From Clostridia bacterium (GTDB lineage Bacteria > Bacillota > Clostridia > Oscillospirales > Acutalibacteraceae): DNA of 32,145 bases. The position numbers and the translations under genes were made by a program. Below are positions 15,203-25,468 of the stretch, one piece after another. The stretch covers positions 1 through 32,145 of the forward strand of contig JAGAMO010000025.1 in NCBI GenBank assembly GCA_017624675.1, written 5' to 3'. Numbering within the stretch: the stretch's first letter is position 1; the number at the start of each line of letters is the position of its first letter. The notes beneath the pieces are model-generated. The model saw only the letters and a list, made by a program, of their open reading frames with translations. It was not told the origin of the DNA and did not search any database.

Positions 15203-16402
15203 TTAGTTTGTATAGTTATCAAAATAACCCTGAACAAGAACAACAGGTGTTCCCTTATCACCTGAACCTGAGGTCAAATCACAGAGAGAACCTATAAGGT
15301 CGGTAAGCTGACGGGGTGTAGTACCCTGAGCTGCCATATTACCAACAAGACTGCCGTTCTTTGCCTTTATGCTGTTCGAAATAGCCTCTTTAAGAGCATC
15401 ACCTGAAAGGTCCTTAAAATCATTATCAGCTAAATATTTAAGTTTGAGTTCATTCGGTGTGCCGATAAGACCGTCAGTAAATGCGGGTGAAACAACAGGG
15501 TCTGCAAGCTCCCAAATCTTACCTTTAGGGTCTTTAAATGCGCCGTCACCGTAAACCATTACTTCAACAGTCTTGCCTGTAGCTTCTTTAATGAGCTTTT
15601 GAATTTCAAGTACTAGAGGTTTACATTCTCTGGGGAATAGCTTAACCTTATCCTCGGTAGATTTATTAGAGCCTAAAAGACCGTAATTTTCGTTACATCC
15701 GCTTCCGTTAATAGGAGCATTTAATATATCATCTAAACCAAAAACTATTTTAGCACCTGCTTTTTTAAGCAAACGCTTTGTTCTTGCACGTGTATGAATA
15801 TCACAAGTGAGAACGCAATCCGTATAATCAAGAATAGCCTTGGGCTGATTAGCAAATATAATCTCAACCTCACAGCCCTCAGACTTAATAAGGTTTTGAT
15901 AATATTCAACATAATCAACGCCTGTAAACTCAAGCGGATGAACACCAAATACCTCGCGGTAACGCTCAAGCGACAAAACATCTGAATGAGGGTTAATACC
16001 AGCCTCGTCAATCTTATCCCAATCTGCGAGTTCGTTACCAACCTCATCTGATGGATAAGCTAACATTAACACTATTTTCTTAGCACCTCTTGCAATACCT
16101 TTAAGACAGATTGCAAAGCGGTTACGTGATAAAATCGGGAAAATAACACCAACTGTTTCTTCGCCGAATTTTGATTTAATGTCTGATGCTATATCGTCTA
16201 CCGAAGCATAATTGCCCTGTGAACGCGCGACAATAGACTCAGTCATAGCAATAACATCGCGGTCTCTGAGAGAAAAGCCCTCGCTCTGGGCCGCAGCAAT
16301 AACACTGTCAGTAACTATATTAGCTAAATTATCCCCTTCGCGTATGATAGGGCAACGAATACCCCTTGAAACAGTACCAACTAAACGTGTGTTTTCTGAC
16401 AT
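15203..16402 (-). CDS. Coenzyme F420-0:L-glutamate ligase (CofE/FbiB-like) homologue
   Basis: 399 residues. The N-terminal half matches the F420 gamma-glutamyl ligase family (PF01996): IRCPIIREGDNLANIVTDS near residues 16-34, then LRDRDVIAMTESIVARSQGN. A middle region and a VYGDGAFKDPKGKIWELADP segment near residue 284 follow. Known members add glutamate to F420-0 using GTP. Clostridia of this kind are not known to make F420, and no F420 genes are visible, so the true acceptor is uncertain. It has its own promoter (16464-16492) and precedes guaA, which hints at a nucleotide-linked role. Confidence 0.75.
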   Translation of the reverse strand: MSENTRLVGTVSRGIRCPIIREGDNLANIVTDSVIAAAQSEGFSLRDRDVIAMTESIVARSQGNYASVDDIASDIKSKFGEETVGVIFPILSRNRFAICLKGIARGAKKIVLMLAYPSDEVGNELADWDKIDEAGINPHSDVLSLERYREVFGVHPLEFTGVDYVEYYQNLIKSEGCEVEIIFANQPKAILDYTDCVLTCDIHTRARTKRLLKKAGAKIVFGLDDILNAPINGSGCNENYGLLGSNKSTEDKVKLFPRECKPLVLEIQKLIKEATGKTVEVMVYGDGAFKDPKGKIWELADPVVSPAFTDGLIGTPNELKLKYLADNDFKDLSGDALKEAISNSIKAKNGSLVGNMAAQGTTPRQLTDLIGSLCDLTSGSGDKGTPVVLVQGYFDNYTN

Positions 16403-16463
16403 TTAAATCGTCCTCTCTGATATGGTTTCTGAGATTTTTACTGATAAAATTCATCACTGAATA

Positions 16464-16492
16464 ATTATATCACTTTAGTATTATCACTGCAA
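16464..16492 (-). promoter_or_regulatory. Promoter of the F420-ligase homologue/guaA pair
   Basis: Minus strand: -35 TTGCAG (16487-16492), 17-bp spacer, perfect -10 TATAAT (16464-16469). It gives a leader of about 55 bases with AGAGG near the ATG; I see no riboswitch fold in it. Confidence 0.7.
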
Positions 16493-16509
16493 TATTTTTT
16501 TAAAAAAAA

Positions 16510-17394
16510 TCAAAAAATTTTGGTATTAGATTTATACACATCGGCAACCTCGGTAATGGTTATAAAAGCCATTGGGTCTTGAGTATGAACTATTTTCTTC
16601 ATTTTTCCTATTTGGAAACGGTTAAGTACAAAATAAACTACGGTTTTATCCTCATCAGAATAACTGCCCTTTGCACTAATTTTGGTTCCACCGCTGCCGA
16701 ACTCTTCGGCTAAGGCGTCACATATTTTTTCGGGCTCGGTAGTAATTATCATCGCCGCTTTACTACGGTCAAGACCCTCAACAATAAAGTCGATAGTTTT
16801 AAGCCCCGCGCCGTAAGTAATTATCGAATAAAGGGGCAAGGTCCAGTCCTTAAAAATTATGCCACAAATTATATACAAAGTGACATTATATATCATAACA
16901 AATGTACCCACAGTTATGCCAATTTTCTTTGCAAAAACAACCGCCATAACCTCTATTCCATCCATTGCCGCACCAAAACGGATAGCAAGACCGCTTCCAA
17001 CACCTGAAATTAGACCGCCAAACAAAGCACAAAGCAACAAATCGTCCCCTGCTAATGGTGATGTGAAGCTGACATCAATGGGTAAAATATCGGTTATCAA
17101 CCATGCCGCCAAGGAATAGATACATACCGTATAAATGGCATAAAAGGTAAATACTCCACCCTGTTTTTTCATTCCGTAGATAAACAGTGGCACATTTAAA
17201 AGCACAAGAAAGAATGATAGAGATAAAAATTCAGGTGTTATTTGGGATAAAAGCATTGAGGTTCCCGAAATTCCGCTATCGTATAGATGAACGGGTGCCA
17301 AAAACACAGTTACACCTACAGCGTTTATTATACCCGCAATTGTCAACAGTAAAATGTTTTTTAAGGATATTTCTCTTAAATCTATTTTTTTCAT
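16510..17394 (-). CDS. YitT-family membrane protein (DUF161 plus DUF2179)
   Basis: 294 residues. About six membrane helices in the N-terminal 200 residues (repeated AAMDGIEVMAV/GLAIRFG glycine-rich motifs) are followed by a soluble DUF2179 domain (about 210-290, TTEPEKICDALAEEFGSGGT onward). YitT proteins are common in Firmicutes and their transport role is not settled. The start overlaps the citrate synthase stop by 4 bp (ATGA), so they are cotranscribed. I see no strong terminator after it, only an AT-rich run before the next promoter. Confidence 0.88.
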   Translation of the reverse strand: MKKIDLREISLKNILLLTIAGIINAVGVTVFLAPVHLYDSGISGTSMLLSQITPEFLSLSFFLVLLNVPLFIYGMKKQGGVFTFYAIYTVCIYSLAAWLITDILPIDVSFTSPLAGDDLLLCALFGGLISGVGSGLAIRFGAAMDGIEVMAVVFAKKIGITVGTFVMIYNVTLYIICGIIFKDWTLPLYSIITYGAGLKTIDFIVEGLDRSKAAMIITTEPEKICDALAEEFGSGGTKISAKGSYSDEDKTVVYFVLNRFQIGKMKKIVHTQDPMAFITITEVADVYKSNTKIF

Positions 17395-18746
17395 CTCTGA
17401 CTCATTTCTAAATAATCTCTATGAGGTTGTACTGCCATATAAGCAGGACGGATAATCTTACCCGCATTGATGATTTCCTCAATTCGGTGAGCCGACCAAC
17501 CTGCGATTCTTGCAATAGCAAAAATAGGGGTATACAGTTCGTGAGGAAGCCCCAACATATCGTAAACAAAGCCGCTGTAAAAATCCACATTGGCACTAAC
17601 GCCCTTATACATTTTGCGTTTCTTTGCAATAACCTCGGGTGCCAATTCCTCAATCAAAGAATAAAGTTCGTATTCTCGGGTGAGTCCCTTTTCCTCAGAA
17701 AGCTTTTGAACAAAACCCTTAAACACCTTGGCTCTTGGGTCCGAAACAGAATAAATCGCGTGACCTATACCGTAAATCAAACCCGATTTGTCAAACGCTT
17801 CTTTATTAAGTATTTTAAGCAAATACTCGGAAATTTCCTCTCGGTCGGTCCAGTCCTTAACATTTTTCTTTATGTCTTCAAACATTCCCGAAACCTTGAT
17901 ATTTGCGCCACCGTGTTTAGGTCCTTTAAGTGAGCCTAGTGCCGCCGCGATAGCTGAATATGTATCGGTGCCAGAAGAAGATACAACATGGGTTGTAAAG
18001 GTTGAGTTGTTACCTCCGCCGTGCTCTGCGTGAAGCACCAAGGCAATATCCAAAACCTGTGCTTCAAGGGGTGAAAACTCACCGTCCTTGCGCAACATAT
18101 AAAGAATGTTTTCAGCAGTAGATAAATTAGGGTCAGGCTCATGAATAAAGAAACTATCGCTCTTTTTCCAGTGATAGTTGTAAGCATGATAGCCGTAAAC
18201 CGAAAGCTGAGGAAAACGTGCTATTAACTGCAAACACTGTTTTAAAACATTGGGAATGCTTGTGTCATCAGCGTTAAGGTCGTTAGAATAAAGCATCAAA
18301 ACACTTCTTGCCAAAGCGTTCATCATATCGGAAGACGGAGCCTTCATTATAACATCACGAACAAAGTTATCAGGAAGGCTTCTGTAAGAAAACAAGTGCT
18401 TTTTAAAATCTTCAAGTTCTTCCTCTGTGGGCAAAGTGCCGAATATCAAAAGATAAACCACTTCTTCAAAAGCAAAACGGCCGTCCTTTAAAGCACCGTC
18501 TACAATATCCTTAATAGGATATCCTCGGTAATAAAGTTCACCCTCGCAAGGCACTTCCTCGCCGTTTACTATTTTCTTTGAAATAACATCAGAAATTTCG
18601 GTAAGACCTGTAAGCACACCTTTGCCGTTAAGGTCTCTAAGTCCCCTGTTTACCTTGTTATCTATGTAAAGTTGTGGGTCAATTTTAGTATTTCCTAAAC
18701 ATTTTTCAGCTAACTTCAATTCTTTTTCGGTTAAATTAGTCATCAT
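17391..18746 (-). CDS. gltA: Citrate synthase
   Basis: 451 residues. It condenses oxaloacetate with acetyl-CoA. Active-site landmarks are H278 in LKGPKHGGAN, H329 in GIGHAIYSVSDPRA and D388 in NVDFYSGF. The usual HADHE motif appears here as HAEHGGGNNSTF (239-250), a variant of the substrate loop. A longer N-terminus (about 60 residues) than the E. coli enzyme is typical of the clostridial type. In an anaerobe it probably feeds 2-oxoglutarate and glutamate synthesis. GAGTG before the ATG is a weak ribosome binding site; either of two adjacent ATGs could be used. Confidence 0.95.
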   Translation of the reverse strand: MMTNLTEKELKLAEKCLGNTKIDPQLYIDNKVNRGLRDLNGKGVLTGLTEISDVISKKIVNGEEVPCEGELYYRGYPIKDIVDGALKDGRFAFEEVVYLLIFGTLPTEEELEDFKKHLFSYRSLPDNFVRDVIMKAPSSDMMNALARSVLMLYSNDLNADDTSIPNVLKQCLQLIARFPQLSVYGYHAYNYHWKKSDSFFIHEPDPNLSTAENILYMLRKDGEFSPLEAQVLDIALVLHAEHGGGNNSTFTTHVVSSSGTDTYSAIAAALGSLKGPKHGGANIKVSGMFEDIKKNVKDWTDREEISEYLLKILNKEAFDKSGLIYGIGHAIYSVSDPRAKVFKGFVQKLSEEKGLTREYELYSLIEELAPEVIAKKRKMYKGVSANVDFYSGFVYDMLGLPHELYTPIFAIARIAGWSAHRIEEIINAGKIIRPAYMAVQPHRDYLEMSQR

Positions 18747-18766
18747 ATCACTCTTTTCTGTGCCAA

Positions 18767-18775
18767 ATTATACCA
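18767..18775 (-). promoter_or_regulatory. Extended -10 promoter of citrate synthase
   Basis: Minus strand TGGTATAAT: perfect TATAAT (18767-18772) preceded by the TGN of an extended -10. No good -35 is found at 17 bp. It is 21 bp upstream of the ATG. Confidence 0.6.
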
Positions 18776-18807
18776 CTTAAATTTAAATAAATTATAAATA
18801 AAATCTT

Positions 18808-18855
18808 AAAAAAACAAAAAAGGCTTTATCGGGCTTTCGCCCGATGAAGTCTTTT
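18808..18855 (-). terminator. Terminator of the 6S RNA
   Basis: A stem of about 17 bp (18818-18834 with 18839-18855, two G-U pairs), tetraloop GAAA on the transcribed strand, followed leftward by TTTTTTGTTTTTTT. Confidence 0.9.
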
Positions 18856-18870
18856 AAGATACAAGCTTTA

Positions 18871-19066
18871 TTGGTCCCGTACTGCCGTAATGTGCTTAAA
18901 ATAACCTGACAAAGGTCAGGTGGGTGCCGACCGTATAGCTTCGCGCTCCCTTCTTCCGAACTCGGCACAGCCGCGGGAGGTCTGCAAGCCCACTATACGA
19001 GTTTAGGCCCCATGTTTAAGGTTGTAGGGCTATATAAGTCACGGTCCGCGAACAGCACAGGACTCT
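18871..19066 (-). ncRNA. ssrS: 6S RNA
   Basis: About 195 nt with no open frame. The ends pair in an 11-bp closing stem (19053-19063 with 18874-18884, two wobbles), then CCGT/ACGG and CTTA/TAAG helices. An unpaired central region carries the ACCTGAC-CTTT-GTCAGGT side hairpin on the 3' strand, and a long terminal hairpin (18932-18999) follows. This is the 6S plan, an RNA that mimics an open promoter and binds the housekeeping RNA polymerase. The CCTACAACCTTAAACATGGG segment resembles clostridial 6S sequences as I remember them. A strong terminator follows. A weak TTGAAA/TAAGAT pair lies just upstream inside the DUF1292 gene end. SRP RNA, tmRNA and RNase P signatures are absent. Confidence 0.78.
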
Positions 19067-19074
19067 CATCTTAA

Positions 19075-19386
19075 TTACTTATTATCTATTTCAAAAAAAT
19101 CTTCCAAACGGTCAACGAAAGCATCTGCAACAGTTTCGTATTCATCGTCATCCTCTATCTCGCAGAAATACTCCTCTCCGTCTTCCTCCATAACCTTAAC
19201 GATTACTAGCTCGCCGCTGTCGTCAAGCATTTCTTTGGGGTCATCAAAGGTGGGAAGCAAAGCTAAATATCTGCCCATATCGGTTTCGATAGCATCTAAA
19301 ACCTCGAAATTATATTCCTTACCCTCATCATCAGCTAAGGTCACTAAATCAGGGTTATACTCTAATTCTTTATTATTTTCGCTCAT
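19075..19386 (-). CDS. DUF1292 family protein
   Basis: 103-residue very acidic protein (many Asp/Glu, e.g. CEIEDDDEYETVADAFVDRLE), matching DUF1292 (YrzB-like): LVTLADDEGKEYNFEVLDAIE at the start and a central RYLALLP. Function unknown. GAGG lies about 10 bases before the ATG. Its promoter (19416-19444) overlaps the 3' end of the ABC exporter gene, so it can be made separately from the long upstream operon. The 6S RNA begins within about 10 bp of its stop codon. Confidence 0.88.
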   Translation of the reverse strand: MSENNKELEYNPDLVTLADDEGKEYNFEVLDAIETDMGRYLALLPTFDDPKEMLDDSGELVIVKVMEEDGEEYFCEIEDDDEYETVADAFVDRLEDFFEIDNK

Positions 19387-19415
19387 AATTTATACCTCAC
19401 ATATTCTTTCTTTAT

Positions 19416-19444
19416 ATTTTACCTATAACAATCAGTTTAGTCAA
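19416..19444 (-). promoter_or_regulatory. Promoter of the DUF1292 gene
   Basis: Minus strand: -35 TTGACT (19439-19444), 17-bp spacer, -10 TAAAAT (19416-19421). The -35 overlaps the stop region of the upstream ABC exporter gene. Confidence 0.7.
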
Positions 19445-21291
19445 TCATTTTTTAAAATCTTGTCTTTTTCGTATTCAATAACCTTACTGAACTGGGTGTC
19501 ATATAATTCCTGATAACCCTTACAGTTTTCAAGAAGCTCGTCGTGTTTACCCGTTGCGGTTATAACACCGTTTTCCAAAAGCATTATATTGTCCGCCGCC
19601 ATAACAGTGGATAAACGGTGGGCAATTACAATGCTTGTGCGGTTTTCCATAATTCTGTCAAGAGCAGTTTGAATAAGACTTTCGGAAATCGAGTCAAGTG
19701 AAGAGGTTGCCTCGTCCAAAATTAGTATTTTCGGGTTTTTTAAAACAACTCGAGCTATTGAAATTCTTTGCTTTTCACCGCCTGAAAGTTTAAGACCTCG
19801 GTTACCGACAACGGTATCAAATTTCTCGGGCAAAGACATAATAAAGTCGTAAATATTCGCAACTTTACAAGCGTTTTCAATTTCTTCCGCTGTTGCGTCT
19901 GCCTTGGCATAAAGCAGATTTTCCATTATGGTGCCGTTAAACAAATAGGTGTCCTGTGTTACCATTCCAATATTTTGTCTAAGATATGAAAGGTCTATAT
20001 TTTTAACATCCACACCCGCAATTTCAACACTGCCCGAAGCCACATCGTAAAGACGGGGTATCATACCGATAATGGTAGATTTACCCGCACCTGATGTTCC
20101 CACTATAGCATACATTTTGCCGCTTGGAACCTTAAAATCAACACCCTTTAAAATCGGCTTTGTTTTACTATATGCAAACTTAACATCTTTAAACTCAACA
20201 CTTGCATTTTCAAGGTCAGGTGTTACGGGATTTTCACAATTCACAATATCACTCTTGCGGTCAAGATAATCAAAAATTCTCGTAAAGAGTGCCAAAGACC
20301 TTACAAAACTCACATGAACATCAAGCAAGTTTCTGATAGGCATACTCATTTTATTAATAAGGGCAACGATAACCGTAATATCGCCGACACTTAAGGTGCC
20401 GTTCACACCCTTTATAATAAATATTCCTCCAACAAAGTAAATAACAAGAGGTGCCGACTGCATAACAAGTCCCATTATAACCCTAAACCAGCTGCCCGCT
20501 CTTTGTTCTTTAATTGTAATAGCGGTAACCTGACTGTTTATGTCCTTAAACTTTTCATACTCTTTTTTCTCTTTTGTAAAGAGTTTAACAAGCATTGAGC
20601 CGCTAACAGATAGGGTTTCGTTTATCTGTTGATTAAGTCCGTCATACTTCTCCTGTGCTTCGGAAACTAATTTCCAACGCTTTTTGCTGATACGCCTTGT
20701 TGGGAATAAAAGCAAAGGCATAACTGCAACAGCAACCAAAGCCATTCGCCAATCGGTATAGAAAAGATATGCCGCCGACGCTATAACAATTAAAGCATTG
20801 CTGACAACCGATGTGAGTGTTCCTGATACAACGGCGCTAACGCCGTTAATATCGCTGTTCATTCTGGTTATAATGTCACCCTGTTTTTCACCAAGGAAAA
20901 ATGCATGGGGCATTGTTTGAAGATGGGAATAAAGCTGATTTCTCATATCAAATATAATTTTTTGAGAAATCCAAGTGTTTATGTATTGCTCCAAAATAAT
21001 TAAAATTTGGGAAGAGGCAGTAACAATAAAGGCTAAAACAATTAGACTGATAAGGGACTTTATGCCTAAATCATTAGGAATATTTACAATAGTATCAACT
21101 ATTTTACCGATTATAACCGACGGAAAAAGTCCCAAAACAGCAGAAATGCAAAGCGCTACAAACACAAGCAAAAAGTGCCATTTATAGGGCAATAAATATG
21201 AAAGTATTCTTTTTAACAAATCTTTAGTAACCTTAGGCATATTTGCCTTTTCTTCCTCGGTTAAAAAGCCTCGCGGTCTTCTTGGCGGCAT
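19441..21291 (-). CDS. ABC exporter, fused permease and ATPase
   Basis: 616 residues. The N-terminal six-helix exporter domain (about 25-330) is followed by an ATPase domain: Walker A VGTSGAGKSTI near 397-407, Q loop, signature LSGGEKQR near 505, Walker B ILILDEATSSLD near 525, and the H loop IAHRLST. It works as a homodimer or as one half of a heterodimer; lipids, peptides or drugs are typical substrates. A basic Pro/Arg N-terminus (MPPRRPRGFL) precedes the first helix. AAGGAGGG before the ATG fixes the start. It lies 34 bp after DUF368, without a terminator between, so it is part of the long operon. Confidence 0.93.
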   Translation of the reverse strand: MPPRRPRGFLTEEEKANMPKVTKDLLKRILSYLLPYKWHFLLVFVALCISAVLGLFPSVIIGKIVDTIVNIPNDLGIKSLISLIVLAFIVTASSQILIILEQYINTWISQKIIFDMRNQLYSHLQTMPHAFFLGEKQGDIITRMNSDINGVSAVVSGTLTSVVSNALIVIASAAYLFYTDWRMALVAVAVMPLLLFPTRRISKKRWKLVSEAQEKYDGLNQQINETLSVSGSMLVKLFTKEKKEYEKFKDINSQVTAITIKEQRAGSWFRVIMGLVMQSAPLVIYFVGGIFIIKGVNGTLSVGDITVIVALINKMSMPIRNLLDVHVSFVRSLALFTRIFDYLDRKSDIVNCENPVTPDLENASVEFKDVKFAYSKTKPILKGVDFKVPSGKMYAIVGTSGAGKSTIIGMIPRLYDVASGSVEIAGVDVKNIDLSYLRQNIGMVTQDTYLFNGTIMENLLYAKADATAEEIENACKVANIYDFIMSLPEKFDTVVGNRGLKLSGGEKQRISIARVVLKNPKILILDEATSSLDSISESLIQTALDRIMENRTSIVIAHRLSTVMAADNIMLLENGVITATGKHDELLENCKGYQELYDTQFSKVIEYEKDKILKND

Positions 21292-21325
21292 ATTATCCCT
21301 CCTTTTTCTTTATTTTACCATATTT

Positions 21326-22174
21326 TTATTCTTTATTAAACAGTTTTTTTATTCTCTTATTATTCTCAGATATGTCGCTAAGATAAAGTGACACAAAAAA
21401 TCCTAAAATAACGGCGATTATACCGCCTATTGTGTAGGAGTTAAAGCCAATGGTAATCTTGGTTTTCATTTCAACAATAACGCTAGGTATTACCGATAAA
21501 AAAAGACCGAAAATTACCGAAAAAGTTGCGGTGTAAAAACGCTTTAACAAGCGGTTTATAACAAAAGAAATTCCCAAAACACCAACGCCTAAGCCTATTG
21601 CTGTAGGGATTAAAATGCCCAAATCCAACACCTTAACCGATGTTATATCAAGCCAGATTTGGTAAAGACCCAAAGCGTTTAAAATTGCCGCCGAATCAAC
21701 ACCTGGAACGATATATGACCCTGCCACGGAGAGACCCAAAACAAAGGACTGTAATGTGTTTGGGTTTTCAACAGTAGTAAAAAATCTGTTGCCGTATAAA
21801 ATCCAAAGGCCAAGGGCGAAGCAAACCACAATAACCACATAAAAAATCGGTTTAAAGCCTTCCTTTTTTACCTCTTTATTCAAAAGGGGCAAGGTGCCTA
21901 AAATAAGTCCCAAAAAAGCAAAACGGGTGTAAACCTCGAAATTGCTTAAAAGGTAGTTTACAGCGTTGCTAAAAAGTACAACACCGCCAACCATACCAAT
22001 TCCTAAAGGAATTAAAAATTTCAAATTTTCTTTTAACTTTTTAAAGTTTAAAATACTGCTTATACACTCAATGGTTTTTTGGTAAAGGCCGAAAATAACC
22101 ATCAAAACACTGCCCGAAAGTCCGGGGGCTACGCCGCCTAAGCCGACAACAATTCCTTTAAAAAAATTCTTCAT
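21326..22174 (-). CDS. DUF368 membrane protein (undecaprenyl-phosphate translocase family)
   Basis: 282 residues, about eight helices. The glycine-rich re-entrant motifs GGVAPGLSGSVLMVIFGLY near 13-31 and SYIVPGVDSAAILNALGLY near 152-170 are the duplicated signature of DUF368. Members (PopT) recycle the cell-wall lipid carrier undecaprenyl phosphate back across the membrane. The gene starts 4 bp after the methyltransferase stop. Family call is firm, substrate by family knowledge. Confidence 0.88.
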   Translation of the reverse strand: MKNFFKGIVVGLGGVAPGLSGSVLMVIFGLYQKTIECISSILNFKKLKENLKFLIPLGIGMVGGVVLFSNAVNYLLSNFEVYTRFAFLGLILGTLPLLNKEVKKEGFKPIFYVVIVVCFALGLWILYGNRFFTTVENPNTLQSFVLGLSVAGSYIVPGVDSAAILNALGLYQIWLDITSVKVLDLGILIPTAIGLGVGVLGISFVINRLLKRFYTATFSVIFGLFLSVIPSVIVEMKTKITIGFNSYTIGGIIAVILGFFVSLYLSDISENNKRIKKLFNKE

Positions 22175-22178
22175 AAAA

Positions 22179-23519
22179 TTACTCCTTCACAAGTAATGCC
22201 ACGCATTCACAATGTGCCGTTCTTGGGAATAAATCTGCGGGGGTATATTCCTTTAATTTATAACCCTTTTGCTCGAAAATTTTAATATCACGCGCTAGTG
22301 TTCCAACATCGCAAGAAACATAAACTACCCTCTCAGGGCAAAAACTTTCTGCAATAGTTAAAATCAGTTCCTCGGTCAATCCCTTTCTCGGAGGGTCAAC
22401 AACTATAACATCAGCCTTTAAATTTTCCTTGGACGATTTTTCGGCAAATTCGGTGGCATCCATACAGAAAAATTCGGCGTTTTCAATATCATTTTCTTTG
22501 GCGTTATATTTTGCGTCCTCGATAGCCTCGGGTATAATTTCAACACCTATTACCCTTTTTGCCTTGTGAGCCAACGATAAACCTATCGTACCCGCACCGC
22601 AATAAAGGTCTAAAACGGTTTTACCCTCAACCTTGCCGTATTCTGCCGCCTTTTTATAAAGTTTTTGGGCCATTGTGTGATTAACCTGATAAAAAGAAAG
22701 CGGAGACAAGCGGATTTTAACACCGCACAAAATATCGGTTATGTAATCAGTTCCAAAAAGTGTTACACATTTATCACCCAAAATAACATTGGTGTCATCT
22801 TTATTTATATTAATCTGCACACTTTTAAGGTCGTCTTTATCAGTTTCCCTTAACGCAGAAATCAGTTCTTCAGAAAAGGGCAAGGCTTCTCCGTTAATAA
22901 CGAGAGTAACCATAATCTCCTTTGTAACCGCTCCCTGACGGATATAAATATGGCGAAGAAGACCTTGGTGCTTTTCTTCATTATATATGCTGATTTTATA
23001 TTTTTCAATCCAGTTTTCAACCGTTTTTACAAGGCTTTCAAAAATTTCGGGTTGCAATAGACAGTTGCTGTTTTGGATAATTCTATGCGAATGGGTTGCA
23101 AAAAATCCCGCTTTACCCTCAGAATTTACAGGGTACTGCGCCTTGTTTCTATAACGGTTTTCACTGTCAAACATAATAGGCTGTGGCGCTAAATCTACAC
23201 CACCGATTCGCTTAATAGTTTCTCTTATGCGGTTTTCCTTAGCTTTAAGTTCAGCCTTATAGGAAATATGACGAAAAACACATCCCCCACAACGGGAAAA
23301 AGCCGAGCAGTCATTCTCTGTTCGGCAATTTGCACTTTTCATTATTTCCAAAACCTTGCCGTAAGCATAGGTTTTCTTCACCTTTAAAATTTTAACCTTG
23401 ACAGTGTCCCCCACCGCAGTAAGGGGTACGAAAACTGCCATTCCCTCGTATTTTCCAACGCCGCTGCCCTCGGCAGTGTAACCGGAAATACTAAGAATTA
23501 TTTCATCATTTTTCTTCAT
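22179..23519 (-). CDS. rlmD: RumA-type 23S rRNA (uracil-5-)-methyltransferase
   Basis: 446 residues. An N-terminal TRAM RNA-binding domain (about 1-60) is followed by a 4Fe-4S site (C71, C77, C80 in CSAFSRCGGC, and C153) and a SAM methyltransferase domain (VLDLYCGAGTIGLSL near 305; DPPRKG; nucleophile Cys in VYVSCDVGTLARD). It makes 5-methyluridine in 23S rRNA; Firmicutes enzymes may act at both U747 and U1939 (RlmCD). The start overlaps the mini-RNase III gene by 14 bp. Confidence 0.93.
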   Translation of the reverse strand: MKKNDEIILSISGYTAEGSGVGKYEGMAVFVPLTAVGDTVKVKILKVKKTYAYGKVLEIMKSANCRTENDCSAFSRCGGCVFRHISYKAELKAKENRIRETIKRIGGVDLAPQPIMFDSENRYRNKAQYPVNSEGKAGFFATHSHRIIQNSNCLLQPEIFESLVKTVENWIEKYKISIYNEEKHQGLLRHIYIRQGAVTKEIMVTLVINGEALPFSEELISALRETDKDDLKSVQININKDDTNVILGDKCVTLFGTDYITDILCGVKIRLSPLSFYQVNHTMAQKLYKKAAEYGKVEGKTVLDLYCGAGTIGLSLAHKAKRVIGVEIIPEAIEDAKYNAKENDIENAEFFCMDATEFAEKSSKENLKADVIVVDPPRKGLTEELILTIAESFCPERVVYVSCDVGTLARDIKIFEQKGYKLKEYTPADLFPRTAHCECVALLVKE

Positions 23520-23889
23520 TTGAGTTATTCCAAATTACCTCGAAAAGTTGGTCTATTCTCTCTTGTTTTCCACTTAAATATAGGAAACCGAAAAGAGTTT
23601 CCAATCCTGTAGCAGTATGGTATTCCTTATTTGTGGCGTTTTTGGGAGAACGGGAGGTGTGAAAATTTCTGCCTCTCTTGAAAATATCAATTTCTTCTTC
23701 GCTAAGCAAAGGCGCTATAACCTCAAAAGCCTTGGCCTGAGCCGTGGCACTGACATATTCAACCGATAATTTATGAAGTTCGCCCGACGGACGGTTTACG
23801 AAACTTAATTTTGTTCTTGTGCAAAGCCCGTAAACACCGTCGCCCACAAAGGCTAAAACAGAGGGACTAAGTAATTTAACATTTTCCAT
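23506..23889 (-). CDS. mrnC: Mini-ribonuclease III
   Basis: 127 residues: an RNase III catalytic domain without the double-stranded RNA-binding domain. Catalytic acids are D17 in FVGDGVYG and E97 in GLETLFGFLYL. In Firmicutes this enzyme matures 23S rRNA ends. It lies 2 bp after obg and overlaps the rRNA methyltransferase gene, which fits a ribosome maturation operon. The ribosome binding site is weak, suggesting coupling to obg. Confidence 0.94.
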   Translation of the reverse strand: MENVKLLSPSVLAFVGDGVYGLCTRTKLSFVNRPSGELHKLSVEYVSATAQAKAFEVIAPLLSEEEIDIFKRGRNFHTSRSPKNATNKEYHTATGLETLFGFLYLSGKQERIDQLFEVIWNNSNEEK

Positions 23890-23891
23890 AA

Positions 23892-25468
<1,577 letters not shown>

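Noticed and set aside
17408-18187. Several open frames on both strands inside the citrate synthase gene
   Set aside because: All are shadows of the real frame, without ribosome binding sites or recognisable products.
18871-19066. SRP RNA, tmRNA or RNase P RNA instead of 6S
   Set aside because: The conserved SRP tetraloop helix (GGAAG-containing tip in the right fold), the tmRNA tag frame and the RNase P core motifs are not found; the closing stem and central bubble fit 6S better.
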